64,000 nt of DNA from Strobilurus pachycystidiatus (Eukaryota > Basidiomycota > Agaricomycetes > Agaricales > Physalacriaceae): contig JAHLMK010000004.1 of the NCBI GenBank assembly GCA_019915135.1, forward strand, positions 744,001 through 808,000, written 5' to 3'. Below are positions 42,770 through 54,241 of this stretch, piece by piece. Position numbers and translations under genes: made by a program. The stretch's first letter is position 1. Each line of letters opens with the position of its first letter. Below the pieces are notes generated by a model that saw only the letters and a list, made by a program, of their open reading frames with translations, did not search any database and had not been told where the DNA came from.

Positions 42770-45700
42770 TTAGAATGGCCACCACGAAAGCAGATACCAT
42801 CTGGCATATTGGAGTCCGGTCAAGGAAGAGAATTCCGTCCATGTCGAAGAGAACATGCTGGGCTGGTCGATATCGACTTCATCCGTGTGAGGCGCGAAAT
42901 AGAAGCCAGCAGTAAGGACCAGGTAGCTGCACAGACGATCAGCGGAATTCCGCGATGTCAATGAGAAGACCAACCTGAGAATGAGGATGCTTCCACGATG
43001 ATAGTTGCTCTTCGCCTCGATGTAAGTGTATGTCATCAAAAACATCGACAGAATTATTGCAATGACATCCCATCTTGGGAAAATAAGCCTGGACGGCAAG
43101 TCAGCAGCAAACTTCGCAGAAGAAATAACTGGACCTACGTAAAGGTTTTGGCGACCTCGCCCATCGACTCTGGTGCCCACCAGGCAGAGAACGCCACCAT
43201 GGCCGGAATCTGGAGGAGACAAACTTGAAGAGCGTATGCCGATCCAATTTCCATGCTGATATGATAGTCAGGAAAAAACTAGCGCGTGGTAGCGAGTGCC
43301 TAGCTCACCTGAGAGCAATGTTCCCGTTGAGGGCAAAGGAAATGGCGTTCATGAACTCAGTTGTGTTCGGTACCAAAGCGAAGAGGGTAACACCCAGGAA
43401 CTTCTCGTCGATACCCGATCCGGCCAGAATAACATCGACAACGTCAACAAGAATTTCTGTAGAGTGTAGTATCAGTATCTTGGTCATTCAATCCTTCTGT
43501 ACTTCCTTACCTGCGATGATGGCATAGAGCAAAGTGCAGGACATCAAGACCGTAGCACTAGTCGTGCGACTCCATGAAGGCGCATCATGGCCACCGTGAC
43601 CACCACCGGCAACTTCACCATGACCAGCAGCCGCATCGCCTTCACCAGAATGACGCGCGGGGGCAGGTGACATAGGAATGACCTGATGTTTTCGAAGAGT
43701 ACTAACCGTAGCAACTGCAACTGCACGCGTAAAGTCATCCGTCGTCATCGCTTCAGGAAGCTGCATAGGTTGCAGACCTGAATGCTGCAATGCCCGATCT
43801 ACCCCCTCAATGATGGGAGTGAAGCTAGGGGCGGAGGGCGGGGCTTTGTGAGCATACGAGACGTGACGAGATGGCGCCGGAGAAGGCGGGATAGAAGACG
43901 CAGGGCGTCGCGAAGGTGTCTCCGAACGTCCGTTGATCTTGGCGCGGCTTTCCTGGCGCGTCAAAGAGTGCTGACCTCCAGGAAGCAAACGCTGGTACAT
44001 AGAGAGGCGCTGGTGAGTCGGGACCTCCTGCTTCAAGACTTCTTGGGGATTCTGCCAGATCTGGCTGGCGTGGGTACGAAGCGAGAACCAAAGTCCGATG
44101 AGGTATGACTAGTTTTGAAGTTAAGGACCGAGATGCACTTTCGACACATACAGAACTCACGAAGACGAGGATGACAGCACAAAAGTACATGAGCTTCTTG
44201 ACGGTGGCTTGGTAGAAAGGATCGCCTACTGGATCAGGATGCTGGTAGTAGCATTGATCGCAGATCCACGGCATGTTCGACTTTCCTGGCTCTGGAGCAG
44301 ACGGGCATCCCTTACAGATCAACTGGAACTGTTCAAGAGTCAGTCAAGATGACAGTGGACGTGGATCGTTTGACCTACGTTTCCATAGGTTTGATAGAAC
44401 AACGTCGGCGTCAAGGTCCCAATGATTGCCATGATCAACATCATACTCGTCACTCCGGCACTCTTCGCGTTGAACCTCTGCTCTTTCCGCCTCAACGCGC
44501 TGCTGACCATACTCATACCGGGCATGAGCAAAACACCGGCCAGAAGACTTCCAACAATTGAACCCTCCACCAGATGACCCTTGTTCTGAATCAAAGCCAT
44601 CGAGTACAGGATAATTTCAATGATGGAGCCAAATGTAGCGTTGATGACAGCTCCCATGCCAATCGAGGACTGTGCAGATATGGAAGCAACCGCCATGCCG
44701 ATGAAGTAAGAAAGAGGGATGACGCTGAGAAGACTCATCACGAAGATGAGACTTTTCGAGGTGATGGCAGCCAGGAAAGCAGGGACGTGCTTGTGCTGCT
44801 CCTCTCTATGCTCGACCATCGGCATTAGAACTAGTCCGTCGAAGATGACAAAGAAGACCACTGGCATGAGGTTAACAAACATGATGTTGACCTAAGGGGG
44901 GGAGTGAGTAAGTACTCGAAAGGACGGGATAATGATAACTCACTCCTCCAACGGTATACTTAACAAACTTCCAACCAACGGCACGATATGTACAGAAGAG
45001 AACCTTTGACGATCCGGATGGTGCGAGTTGGCCAGCTGATATCCGGTGATGCTTGATAGAGAAGTGAGGCGTGTTGGCCTCCGCAGCAGACATGCCTTCA
45101 ACGTCTTCAGCCTGCTCAGCGACGACAACTGCAGGAGGAGCGGCACAGAAACGGATGGCATCGGGTTGAGAGAAGATGTGCTTTAGTAGACCCCATGTAA
45201 GCTTGGCCATGGGAATGGTTACCACCAGACCCCAGCAGACGAGGCACACGAAGAGCAACAACGGAGCGATCAGACAGACCATGAATACCCAAAAGCAGAT
45301 TTTGCCCAGAATGTCGGCAGTATCAACCTTCATGATTCCGATTGAAGTCTCGGAAGAGGTTGCGGATAATGTGGCGCCATATGACTTCGAAGGGGGAGGA
45401 GGGGAATGAATTTCCGAAACAGTCTGCAGAAGAGATGTCTGTTCACCGGGAACGATAACGGGGTCCCAGGATAGAGTTTGAACGTGACGAGGAGGTTCAG
45501 AATGCTGGCCGGCTCTGATGTTCCCGTCGGCCCCTCTCACTGTGTCGCCAGAATCGCTGCTAAGTTGGCGTTTGTGCGTTCCCTCGCCTTCTTCGCTCTC
45601 TTCCCCGTTGTCTGCATGTTCCTCTTCCTCGTTGTCAGCCTCGACATATTTGCCAAAAGGCCACGCCAGGTACCACCCCAACCCATACAGGAGCGAGGAA

Positions 45701-46404
45701 TACCTTCGACCACCTTGCGGGATGACCGAAAGGATATCAGAGACGACTAAGCAAGTGATCGAGAGCCACCACCCAAAAACAACGGCCCAGAAGATGTTTC
45801 CAGGCAGCAAGTGACGTTCTGCTTGGGCGGAGGGCACGCTGTGCAACGCCTCGTCCGCGTAGCGCGTGACAGAACGGGACTTCTTGTACAGGGCGGGTTT
45901 CCAGATGGGCAGTCCGAAGGGATGCTCGACGTTCATGAGCGACTGTCTGTCCTTAAGCGTGATTGGGTCCTCTTCTCCTCTGTCAGACTCCGACTCGTCG
46001 TGACCTTGACCACTTTCGTCCTCCTCTTCCTCGTCGACGTCATCTACAGCCGCACTTTTGCCGTGGCGACGACGCCTTTCTGCACGTTCGGCCGGATCCT
46101 CGTCTTCGTCTTCCTCGCTGAAAGGCTCATCGCGCACCCGAGAAGCGCTGTTGAGGCTAGTGCTTCGTGTGCCTCGGCGCATCGAGTGGGTCGACGAAGT
46201 ACGAATAAGGATCGGCGTTGGCGTGTGTCTCGCGGTGGACGGTGAGCGTTGGGAGTACGACGTTCCCTGGAGATGATGCTGAGGGCTGTCCGACGCCGAC
46301 CATTGAGAAATATGGCTCAGTGACCGGTGCAACTGGCTGTGTGGGGTCGGCGTCGAGGAGATGGGCTCGTCGTTGTCCGACGACGGCGATATGTGGCTTG
46401 ACAT
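42770..46404 (-). CDS. VNX1: Vnx1-type vacuolar cation/H+ exchanger (CaCA superfamily)
   Basis: Eight exons, 44944-46404, 44379-44891, 44161-44328, 43511-44108, 43309-43456, 43139-43255, 42975-43088 and 42770-42926, give 1091 residues. The first 230 residues are disordered and acidic (EEDEDEDPAERAERRRR). Membrane segments then alternate with loops. The first alpha-repeat contains GMGAVINATFGSIIEIILYS and the second LFALVPNTTEFMNAISFALNGNIALSMEIG, the ion-coordinating motifs of CAX exchangers. A loop between the halves carries two CxxC pairs (CKGC and CDQC, about residues 661-685). The length and N-terminal extension match fungal Vnx1, a vacuolar low-affinity Na+/K+/H+ exchanger, rather than short Vcx1. 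Whether this one moves calcium or monovalent ions cannot be read from sequence. Confidence 0.92.
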
Positions 46405-46594
46405 CGCAAACAGCAGTACCAAGAAGCGTATTCGTCGTCAGTGTCGTCGTTGTCGACCAGCGCAACTGACAAGAGGGGAAAAAGCTCGAGCTTGGCTCGA
46501 ACAGTATGTTGTGTCGGTGTCAGAAGTCAAAGAATGATGGATTAACGAATAATAATAATAGGGATCGGAAGTTGCCGAAAGGTACATAACCTCG

Positions 46595-48632
46595 TCACTT
46601 TTTCATCAGCTTTTCATGTAACTGAGCTCCCTTCAACTTGGCTCGCAAGTACTCGAGTCGCGCCTCGTAGCGCATGCTGACCTCCTCCCGTCGTCGCCTA
46701 ATGTCCGCCATCTCCTCCTCCAAGGCGTGGTCCACTTGCTCGGACTGCTTCACCGATCTTGAAGACACTGACTTCACCTCATCCTCCGGTACGGATGTCA
46801 TGGGTAGGTGGCCCGTACTCCGCGTAAGGTTGATACTGGAGCTACTTCCGTTGAAGCCAATCCCAAGGGCTATGCCGCTGGGCAGCGACGGAACAGGAGG
46901 CGGTGCCAGTCCACTTGATGCCATCCCCTTCCCAGACGACATACTGGAGAGGGAGTTTTTGCGATGCACTGAACTGGGTTTCGAGGACATGGTTGCTAGG
47001 CTGGAGGTCGTTTTTTGTCGATGCACGCGTTTACCTGTGAGAGAGGTGCCCATAGAGTTACCAGACCGCACTGATGTCGCGTCACTATCAACCCCAATTC
47101 GTCGCAAACTTCGCGAGTCGGGAATTAATGTCCAAGTTGATTCCTCTCGGCCATCGTCAGGCATCCTCGTCTGTCGCTGATGCGTTCTTTTCGTCATTGT
47201 GGTCAATTCCAGGCCGTTGAACGCATCCAACAACCTCTTACGCTCCGCCTCGACCGCAGCTAGCTCCTGTTTGATTTGCCCAGAGCCCTGCAAATTCTCT
47301 TCATCAAAGACATCCTGTACATGACCCGTGTATTTCGGGTCGCTTGCCAGCGCCTTGACGCCAGGAAAGGATGAAGGTGGGGTGGCAAATCGCCGGATAC
47401 TTGAAGCAGTGGAACGAGATGCGGAAGGAAGGTGGGGCAGACTGCTGTAATCACTGCGATCCACAGCGCTCCGACCAGTTCTCCGAGAGGCAATGGACAT
47501 GGTATCGGTAGCCTGACGCGACGCTTCAGATGCCAAGGAGGAGTTGCTTGACTTCTTGGTGAAGCCGAATTTGAAGATATTTGACGTTCCTGACGTCGAG
47601 GAAAAGACGCTGGACGTATCACTGTAATCCTTGGAACCAGCGGGCGTTCTTCGGGCATTGCTAGTAGAGCGGCGGAAAAAGGACGTGACTGAGTTTCTGG
47701 ACCGTATAGAAGGCGATCGAGGCACTTCGACCACAAAATTCGATGAAGGGCGTGACGTTGTAGATACTGACAATAATGTCAATTTTGACCTTGTTGCAAA
47801 GACTACTGATAGGATACTCACGTCGGCCACTTTCACTGCCTTGACTTTGGTGACGAGGAACAGCAGGGACAATGGGTGATTCAGAGGGAACGGTGCTAGT
47901 GCTAGCGAAACGTTCGAACAGATTCTGTCGAAGCATGCGATACTCGTCATCGCTATTATGATATTGAGAAACAGAATAGCATGCCGATGCTTGGGACGCA
48001 CTTGAGAAGACCATCCGAATTTGCCGCTGCCAGCTCGTTGAGGCGTTGGGCCAAGGTCATACTTGAAGTAATATGAGAGGACTTTTCAACGAATTAGCAG
48101 GATCGCGTACGTCGCATTGTCGGCTGTCTTGCGGGGGGTGGGCGCGGCAATAGAATTATGGTTCTCTTTTGACGAGCGAGGGGGCATGGACCGAACGGAC
48201 GCTGGCGGCTTCATGGAACTGCTACTGCTGCTGGTAGCCGGTAATTTCGACGCGAGGGAACCAGAGTTGCCTTGAGGTAAACGCGTGCTTGTTGCAGCCT
48301 TTTTCTGCGTGGAAGGCGACAGAAGGTGTCCATTTCCATGGCCAACCGAAGGATGCGATAGAGTTTGTGACGCCGAGGAAGCTGGATCAACGAAGGTCCC
48401 GCCACTGTCTTCTCGTTCCCTTCCCTTGTTTTTCCCGTACTGAATGCAAAGACGATGGGCAGCGAGAAAGAGCAAGTAGAGTTTAGGAAGAAGGCAAGGG
48501 CAAAGCTTAGCAATACGCCATGCTGTCCAACGAACCAATACTCACGAAACGAGACCGGATGACTTGTACGACAGTCTTATCGCCCGCTTGCACGTAATCG
48601 TTGTCGGGTCTCCTGGAAGAAAAGAACCCCAT
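46595..48632 (-). CDS. Ser-rich protein with short conserved helices, unrecognised
   Basis: Five exons, 48546-48632, 48111-48439, 48002-48061, 47822-47952 and 46595-47766, give 592 residues. The start at 48632 gives MGFFSSRRPDNDYVQAGDK, just before a GTGAGT donor. Most of the protein is Ser/Pro/Arg-rich and disordered. A central helical part, LAQRLNELAAANSDGLLN then DDEYRMLRQNLFERFA (about 140-180), is encoded by two very short exons and looks like the conserved core. The C-terminal 45 residues form a charged coiled coil (EEEMADIRRRREEVSMRYEA) ending in LHEKLMKK. A second helix (QIKQELAAVEAERKRLLDAF) lies near 355. I know no function; similar uncharacterised proteins exist in other Agaricomycetes, as far as I recall. 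Confidence 0.85.
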
Positions 48633-48892
48633 TCCAGCATTACAAGTCGCTCGTCCGAGTCTGGGAAGAAACGAAAGTACCGCCGGTGCAGAGGCGCCCC
48701 AGGAGAGCCAGAGTGGCAGGAAGGAATGGAAGGACGATCGGAGTCTAATTTGAACACCGGCTGTTCTGTAATGATTTGCGCAGCTCCCTGCCTCCCAAAT
48801 TTGTATGTTGATTCAAGGCAAGTATCACAGTCAACAACACACGTCTTAGACAGTACCTCATTGTTCCAATCGCTTTCAAGGAAAAGTCGCTC

Positions 48893-51800
48893 TCAAAGTC
48901 TCTTATTTCGAAAAAATGACCCCATCTCCTTCATCCCCTGGCCAAACGTCTGAGTAGTCTTCATATCACTCGCGATCCACTTTGGGAGCTTATTCTTGAT
49001 ACCAGTAGAAGCATAACGCTTGTCTAGTAAGACGAGGGCAGCCCAATCTCCACGATGTCTGATTGCCCGACCTACAAACGCATTAGCACAGACTTGCCGA
49101 GGCGACTTGAGCAACTAACCTATACTCTGATTCACCGCGTTCATGCACATATTCTCATAGAGTTCCGCCGCTGCATCTTTCTGCCCCGGCTGCCTCTTAA
49201 GCATTCCTTTCTCTTCCAAACGTTTGACGTATTTCATGCGCTCGCGAAGCTCTGGAGAACCCAAGTTTGCGAAAGGAAGACCGACGATGACGACTGCGCG
49301 AGCGAGGTCGTCGGCGAAATTCAGACCTTCCGATAACTTTGCCCCAATTACGGCGAAAAGAATAGCACCCTTTACTCCTTCGTGCTACTCTTATGAGTCA
49401 GTAGGATGTCAATCAACGACAGGAGGAACTGACCTCTCCACGTACAGCCGACGCGTAGTTTTGCATGACACCTTCCACAGCAGTGGAATCTTCGGGCTCA
49501 AAGAAGACCTAATCTAAATCTAATGCAACGCTCCTTAGAAATCCGGTAGAATAACTGACCGCTTTCTTCCTTTCGTATCTTACAATCTGTCCGCTACTCT
49601 TCCAAGCATCTTTGGCCGTGTTCAGAAATTTGTACGATGGGAAGAAGACAATCATCCCCGCTGGGACAACGTTGATAAAGTTCGCCACGATCTGTCCGAG
49701 CTCGCCAATCTAGAGACATCCTTTCAGAACGGCAGCATGCCACTTTCACCTAACAGGTCACGTACTACTGCTTTGTCACTCTGTTTATCTGACTTGTATT
49801 CCAGATCAGTCCCACACGGCCCATGGGCGACAGTGATTCCAAGAAGATTAGAGGCCGGTATGATATGCCCACATGAGAAACTTGTAACGCGATTTGCAGG
49901 CACCGTAGAAAACAGTTGGTTGATAACATCAGATATCTGTTATCAAGACCCTCGTCGTCAATCAGCGCCGCCACGTTTGCATATGGACCTACAGGCGACA
50001 TTGTTCCTCCAGCAAGGATCACACATCGGGCGGCCTCGACCACTTCCAGAAAGCCTGGAGCGGGATTGAGAAGCTGGTACTTCAACTCGACGTCTCCAGC
50101 AACGAGAGAAAGAATTATCCTTCCATCTAGAGATTCATGTCAGCTAACTTTCAGTGCTCCGCGGGTGCTACGAACCATCATTGGTCGACGTCAACGACAG
50201 CAACAGGTCTTCGACGCTGTGGAGAGGTGGGACAGCGCCTTTCCGCGATGGGTTGGGTTTCGACAGATCTTTGGATAGATGTGAGTGAGTACCACCAATG
50301 TGATGTAGACAATCTACCAGCGTTCTTCTCCATCTCTTTGTCAGAATAACCCGCTATCTTCCTGGCAATCTACACCGCAGTAGACGTCAGCAACTCCACT
50401 GTCATTGACAGAATTATGATTCACCTTGCTCGACTTCAGATATCTCGACACCTCCAAAAGGTTAATCGAAGCCGCCTTGGCGCCTAGTCGCCCGACAAAG
50501 TCTGCAACCGAGATAATCTCAGTTTTCAACGTTTTCCTGGCGTCTTCTTCTTTCCACTTTGCGAGGTATTTCTTCAAGGCGTCCAAGAAAGCGACCAAAC
50601 GCTTCAGGTGTAGCAAGTTTGTCGGTGACAGTCGGTTACGGAACTTTGTCACATATACGCAGACTTGGTGGAAGGAGATGGCAAGGACCTGGAAGGATAG
50701 CCTGTGTGTCGATAAAGAGAGTAGCGTCGGAATTAAATCTAGTGTATGCGAGTTAGCACATAAGACGGATGACCCGTTGAAAGGTACTCGCTGTGCGCCT
50801 CGTCGATGATGACCACCTGGTCTGTCAAATCAATACCCAAGGCATCCCTTGCAGATTGTTGCAGAAGAAGGTTGTAAGGCAGAGTGACGAGTTCAGCTTG
50901 TGGAATGGCGCGTCGCGAGCCAAAATATGGACAGAGGCCTGACATGGTCCCGACGCTTGCAAGGTCCTCAATGTCTTTGGGTGCTGCCTGCAGGCTTCAT
51001 GAGAATCATGACCATGACAAACGATCCGTGGCTCACGAGAATTTGATCGCGGAAATCAAGCATCTTCGCCTCGTCCTCAAGCGTGGGCAAATGTTGACAT
51101 CGTTTGCTGCCCTTTTCTACGTGTTCTTCGTTATGAGCAGGAAACGAGCAAAAGAAAGGTGGACAAACCGTCCAACAACTCTCGACACGCTTCATCTAGA
51201 TCCCTCTTCTGTTTCCGAATAGCCTCATTTATACACAGCTGTTTCCGTGACCCAAGGGAGACGGTGCGAGTAAAGGACATTGGTTGCTCTTCGTCCGCCT
51301 CCATCTCACCGAAAGTGCGTTTGCCTGATGATGACGATGAAGAGCATGAGGGTTCCGAGACCAACGACAGCTTGAGGCGCTGTAGCTCGGGGACGACCTG
51401 CATGAGTTGTGAATGCGTCCTCGACGCGTAATATATCTTGGTACAAGTTAGTTCGTCTTCTTCTGAAGCGGAAGGGCCTTTGGCGAATCTGGTAAGCTAT
51501 CAGTCTCATTATCAAGAATGCAGTCACTTTCTTACTTCGCCATGAGCGCCCTAACGGCCGGAGACAGATTGTCATCTTCATCCTTCTCCTCATCGTCTGG
51601 AAGAAATGTATCATCGTTTTCTGGTTCGACAACATGTGGAGTGTCGGCAAGTCTCTGCGAAAGATGAGCTCGGAGCAAATGGCAGGTAACTGAGCCCACA
51701 GGTCGCTTGATGACGCGTGCTTTCATCCGTTTCTTCATCTCCGCCTCCTTTTTACGCGCTTTAGCCAAGCGTTCGCGATACTGTTCCTCTTGGGCGTCGA

Positions 51801-52213
51801 GTTCCCTGCCAAGTCTTTCACGGGTTTGAACGGCCACCCAGTCAATATCTGAGAGATCATTGAATCCTATGAGACTGGAATGAATACAATTCGCTGTCTC
51901 ACCATCCTGGGCACCTGCCATTGCAGCCATTTTACCCTTTCTGGCGCGATTTCGTTCGTCGGCAAGCCACGTCAGGCTGGCACACAGAAGACTCAGGGTT
52001 TTACCCTACGTATCATGTGAACGATCTTGTTTTCAGTACCATCCCGGCTCAGATTAATTTCATTCTCACCGTCCCCGTTGGGCTTTCAACGATGGTAACA
52101 TGTTTCTGCTCGATTGATGTGTAAAGGTGGCGCATGAGATCAACCTGAATGGCATATGGCGGGGAGAATGGGAAGGCCGGGAAGTCTTCGGGCGTTGGGA
52201 GGTCGAGGGACAT
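48893..52213 (-). CDS. CHL1: ATP-dependent DNA helicase Chl1 (DDX11/ChlR1, Fe-S family)
   Basis: Fifteen exons from 52213 down to 48893 give 862 residues, almost exactly the yeast length. Walker A is SPTGTGKTLS (near 45-54), motif Ia YYASRTHSQL, and the Fe-S cluster region supplies Cys at LCINE, EACREL, KRCQHL and GLCPYF. Motif II is VIIDEAHN, and the C-terminal half has GGTMSP, SYKFL, KLSEGLNFADD and the QSIGRAIRHRGDWA box. The intron inside DEAH-N (50738-50792) has a GC donor (A|GCGAGT), a rare but real splice class; using it joins the motif exactly. Chl1 is a 5'-3' helicase acting in sister-chromatid cohesion at replication forks. Divergent from SDHAF4 with 205 bases between starts. Confidence 0.94.
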
Positions 52214-52418
52214 GGTTAGTCGCCGTCGGTGCCAGTGCTAGTGCCACTGCCAGTGGTGGACGCGTGCCAAGTCAATTGCGGCACGTGAGTCGTGTTCTCA
52301 GTTTCCGGCGTCGCAAGCCGATGTCCCGAACCACCCTTGATCTCACTCCATCATCTGCATCAGCAGTTTTGACTCTCGGCACTCGAATCGCTCTCACTCA
52401 CCCCAGACTCACCCCGAG
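52214..52418. promoter_or_regulatory. Shared promoter region of CHL1 and SDHAF4
   Basis: 205 bases lie between divergent start codons. The SDHAF4 side is rich in CTCACTCACC-type pyrimidine repeats typical of fungal leaders. No TATA box is visible. Confidence 0.5.
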
Positions 52419-52772
52419 ATGTTTCGCCGAATCGCATGCCACACTCGCATCCCTCGCCATCAGCTTGCTTCGCTACGGCATATCTCCAATTCGAGACCTT
52501 CTCCGCCTCCCTTACCTCAGGAGGAACAACGGGAGTTCGAGGAGTTGCAGCGTCTGGCTCAGCAGCCGCTTTTGGCACGAGGTACCAAGGCGGAGTTAGA
52601 GGCAGAATTGGCATTACATCCGGATGCACGAAAACCTGTGAAGGCGGATTTTGAGGGAGACGTAAATCCCATCACAGGTGAACAAGGTGGGCCCAAGCAG
52701 GAGCCTGTCAAGCGCTGGAGCAGTGAGGATGAAGGCGACTGGAGCTACAAAGGCCGCGTCTCGGACTTTTGA
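52419..52772 (+). CDS. SDHAF4: Succinate dehydrogenase assembly factor 4
   Basis: A single exon encodes 117 residues. The N terminus (MFRRIACHTRIPRHQLASLR) is a basic mitochondrial presequence. A helical middle (EEQREFEELQRLAQQP) leads to the conserved C-terminal box DFEGDVNPITGEQGGPKQEP and ends in GDWSYKGRVSDF, the diagnostic tail of the SDHAF4/Sdh8 family. In yeast and animals this small matrix protein binds the FAD-loaded catalytic subunit Sdh1 and promotes its joining with Sdh2. It is intronless here, in a gene-dense region where most genes have introns. Shorter in-frame starts are less likely because they would remove the presequence. Confidence 0.94.
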   Translation: MFRRIACHTRIPRHQLASLRHISNSRPSPPPLPQEEQREFEELQRLAQQPLLARGTKAELEAELALHPDARKPVKADFEGDVNPITGEQGGPKQEPVKRWSSEDEGDWSYKGRVSDF

Positions 52773-54241
52773 GGTCCATTCCGCCTGTCGAATATAAGCA
52801 TACCGCTCATTCGTTCTTCAGGTCATCACCTCCGGATATGGTACGTTCCATATTGTTTCGTGGGCCAGAAGCTGGCACTGACATCTTTGTACGGTCCAGT
52901 GTATCAAAATTATGTTAATGTCATCAGTGTAAATTCACAAGATCTCATGTTACGGAACTCTCTCAGAGTGCCACGGTGACCATGATGGGGAATTGGCTTC
53001 TGGTTCAAACATGAGTTTCTACCAGGTTTCTACTGTCAACTCTCAGCGTTAGGATTGGATGCCTTTCGCGCGCTTGTGCTGAGTTGAGTGGACCTGGAGT
53101 GGACCGAGCCTGAGCCGATATCGTCTGAGGGCACTCGAACCTGTACCTCTTCCACCAGATTTTCCATGGGACTCCATCGGGCCCTTTAGTGCGAGATTGC
53201 TTCGGAGGATGATCAGGAAGGATAGGGAAGGATGATGCCTTGCAAGTCGCGATGCCTGATATTTGCCTGATGTCATGACGCCAATACTTAGGTGCGGTTC
53301 GCAGTCAGTACGAGCGCCTTGATTGCGATAACGGCGTCTCTCTTATCGCCTTTTACCGGATATTCACCTGGATGAGGATGCGTAAGTTGCCGTAAATTGG
53401 CGCCGTGGCCAAGTAGCCGTCTGTCTTATTCTGTGGCCTGCCATATGTGGGATTCCGCATGCTTGGTTTCGCTCATGTGTCTGCCTGTTTCTGCCGGGCA
53501 AGGCCAGCCCTGGTGATTCTATCCAAACGTCTTCGGTGCCTAAGCCTGGGCTCGGTGATTGAACCGTTGTGAGTGTGAGGGCGGGCTCGTGCATCCATGT
53601 ATGCTCCCCAAGGAGCCTCGCTGAGCGGCACTGTTATGAACACTTGCAGTTCATCTTTCGGGCTGACCTAAGATATCATGTCGTATTTGTGTTCCCATGG
53701 CGAAGACTGAGACTGAGAATCTCCGGGAATAAAATTGGATGTCACGTGCATTCTCCGAAAAAAGTAAGTCAGCGTTCCTGACACTGACAGTCACCGTGAT
53801 AGACTCCTACCCTCGTCGTTCTTTACCCTACCTGTCGTTCGCCCCGTCCTTGCCTATCCAGGTCACCTTCTTTGAGGCGTCTGTCACTCTTTTTGAATCG
53901 TTCTCGTTTCAACAACCGTCGATCTCCGTGCTCGTGTGGGGAGACCGCTCGACTTACGTTCCCTTTCTATATCCTCTACACGTGCGGCCTCCTATCCAAA
54001 CCCTCGAGGCGCCCAATTTGATAGGAATCCCACCTTGCAGTTGCCACAAGTAATACAACATGTGTGTCCGCTTACTGGTCCCCGGCCATCTCAAGTGCTC
54101 ACTTTTGTCAGGTCAATGGCTCTCTAAACGTTTATCCTAGATTGTAAAAAAAGTTAGCCGACTATGTGCGTTTCCACTCGTTCCCCCTTGCTTGCTTGTG
54201 CTTACATACCATGTCCGCCGTCCGCCAGAATCTTTTGGTCC
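52773..54241. other. intergenic region of 1.5 kb, no gene seen
   Basis: The region lies between two plus-strand genes. None of its short frames shows splice structure or known motifs. The last 450 bases are pyrimidine-rich and probably hold the promoter and leader of the next gene. Confidence 0.4.
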
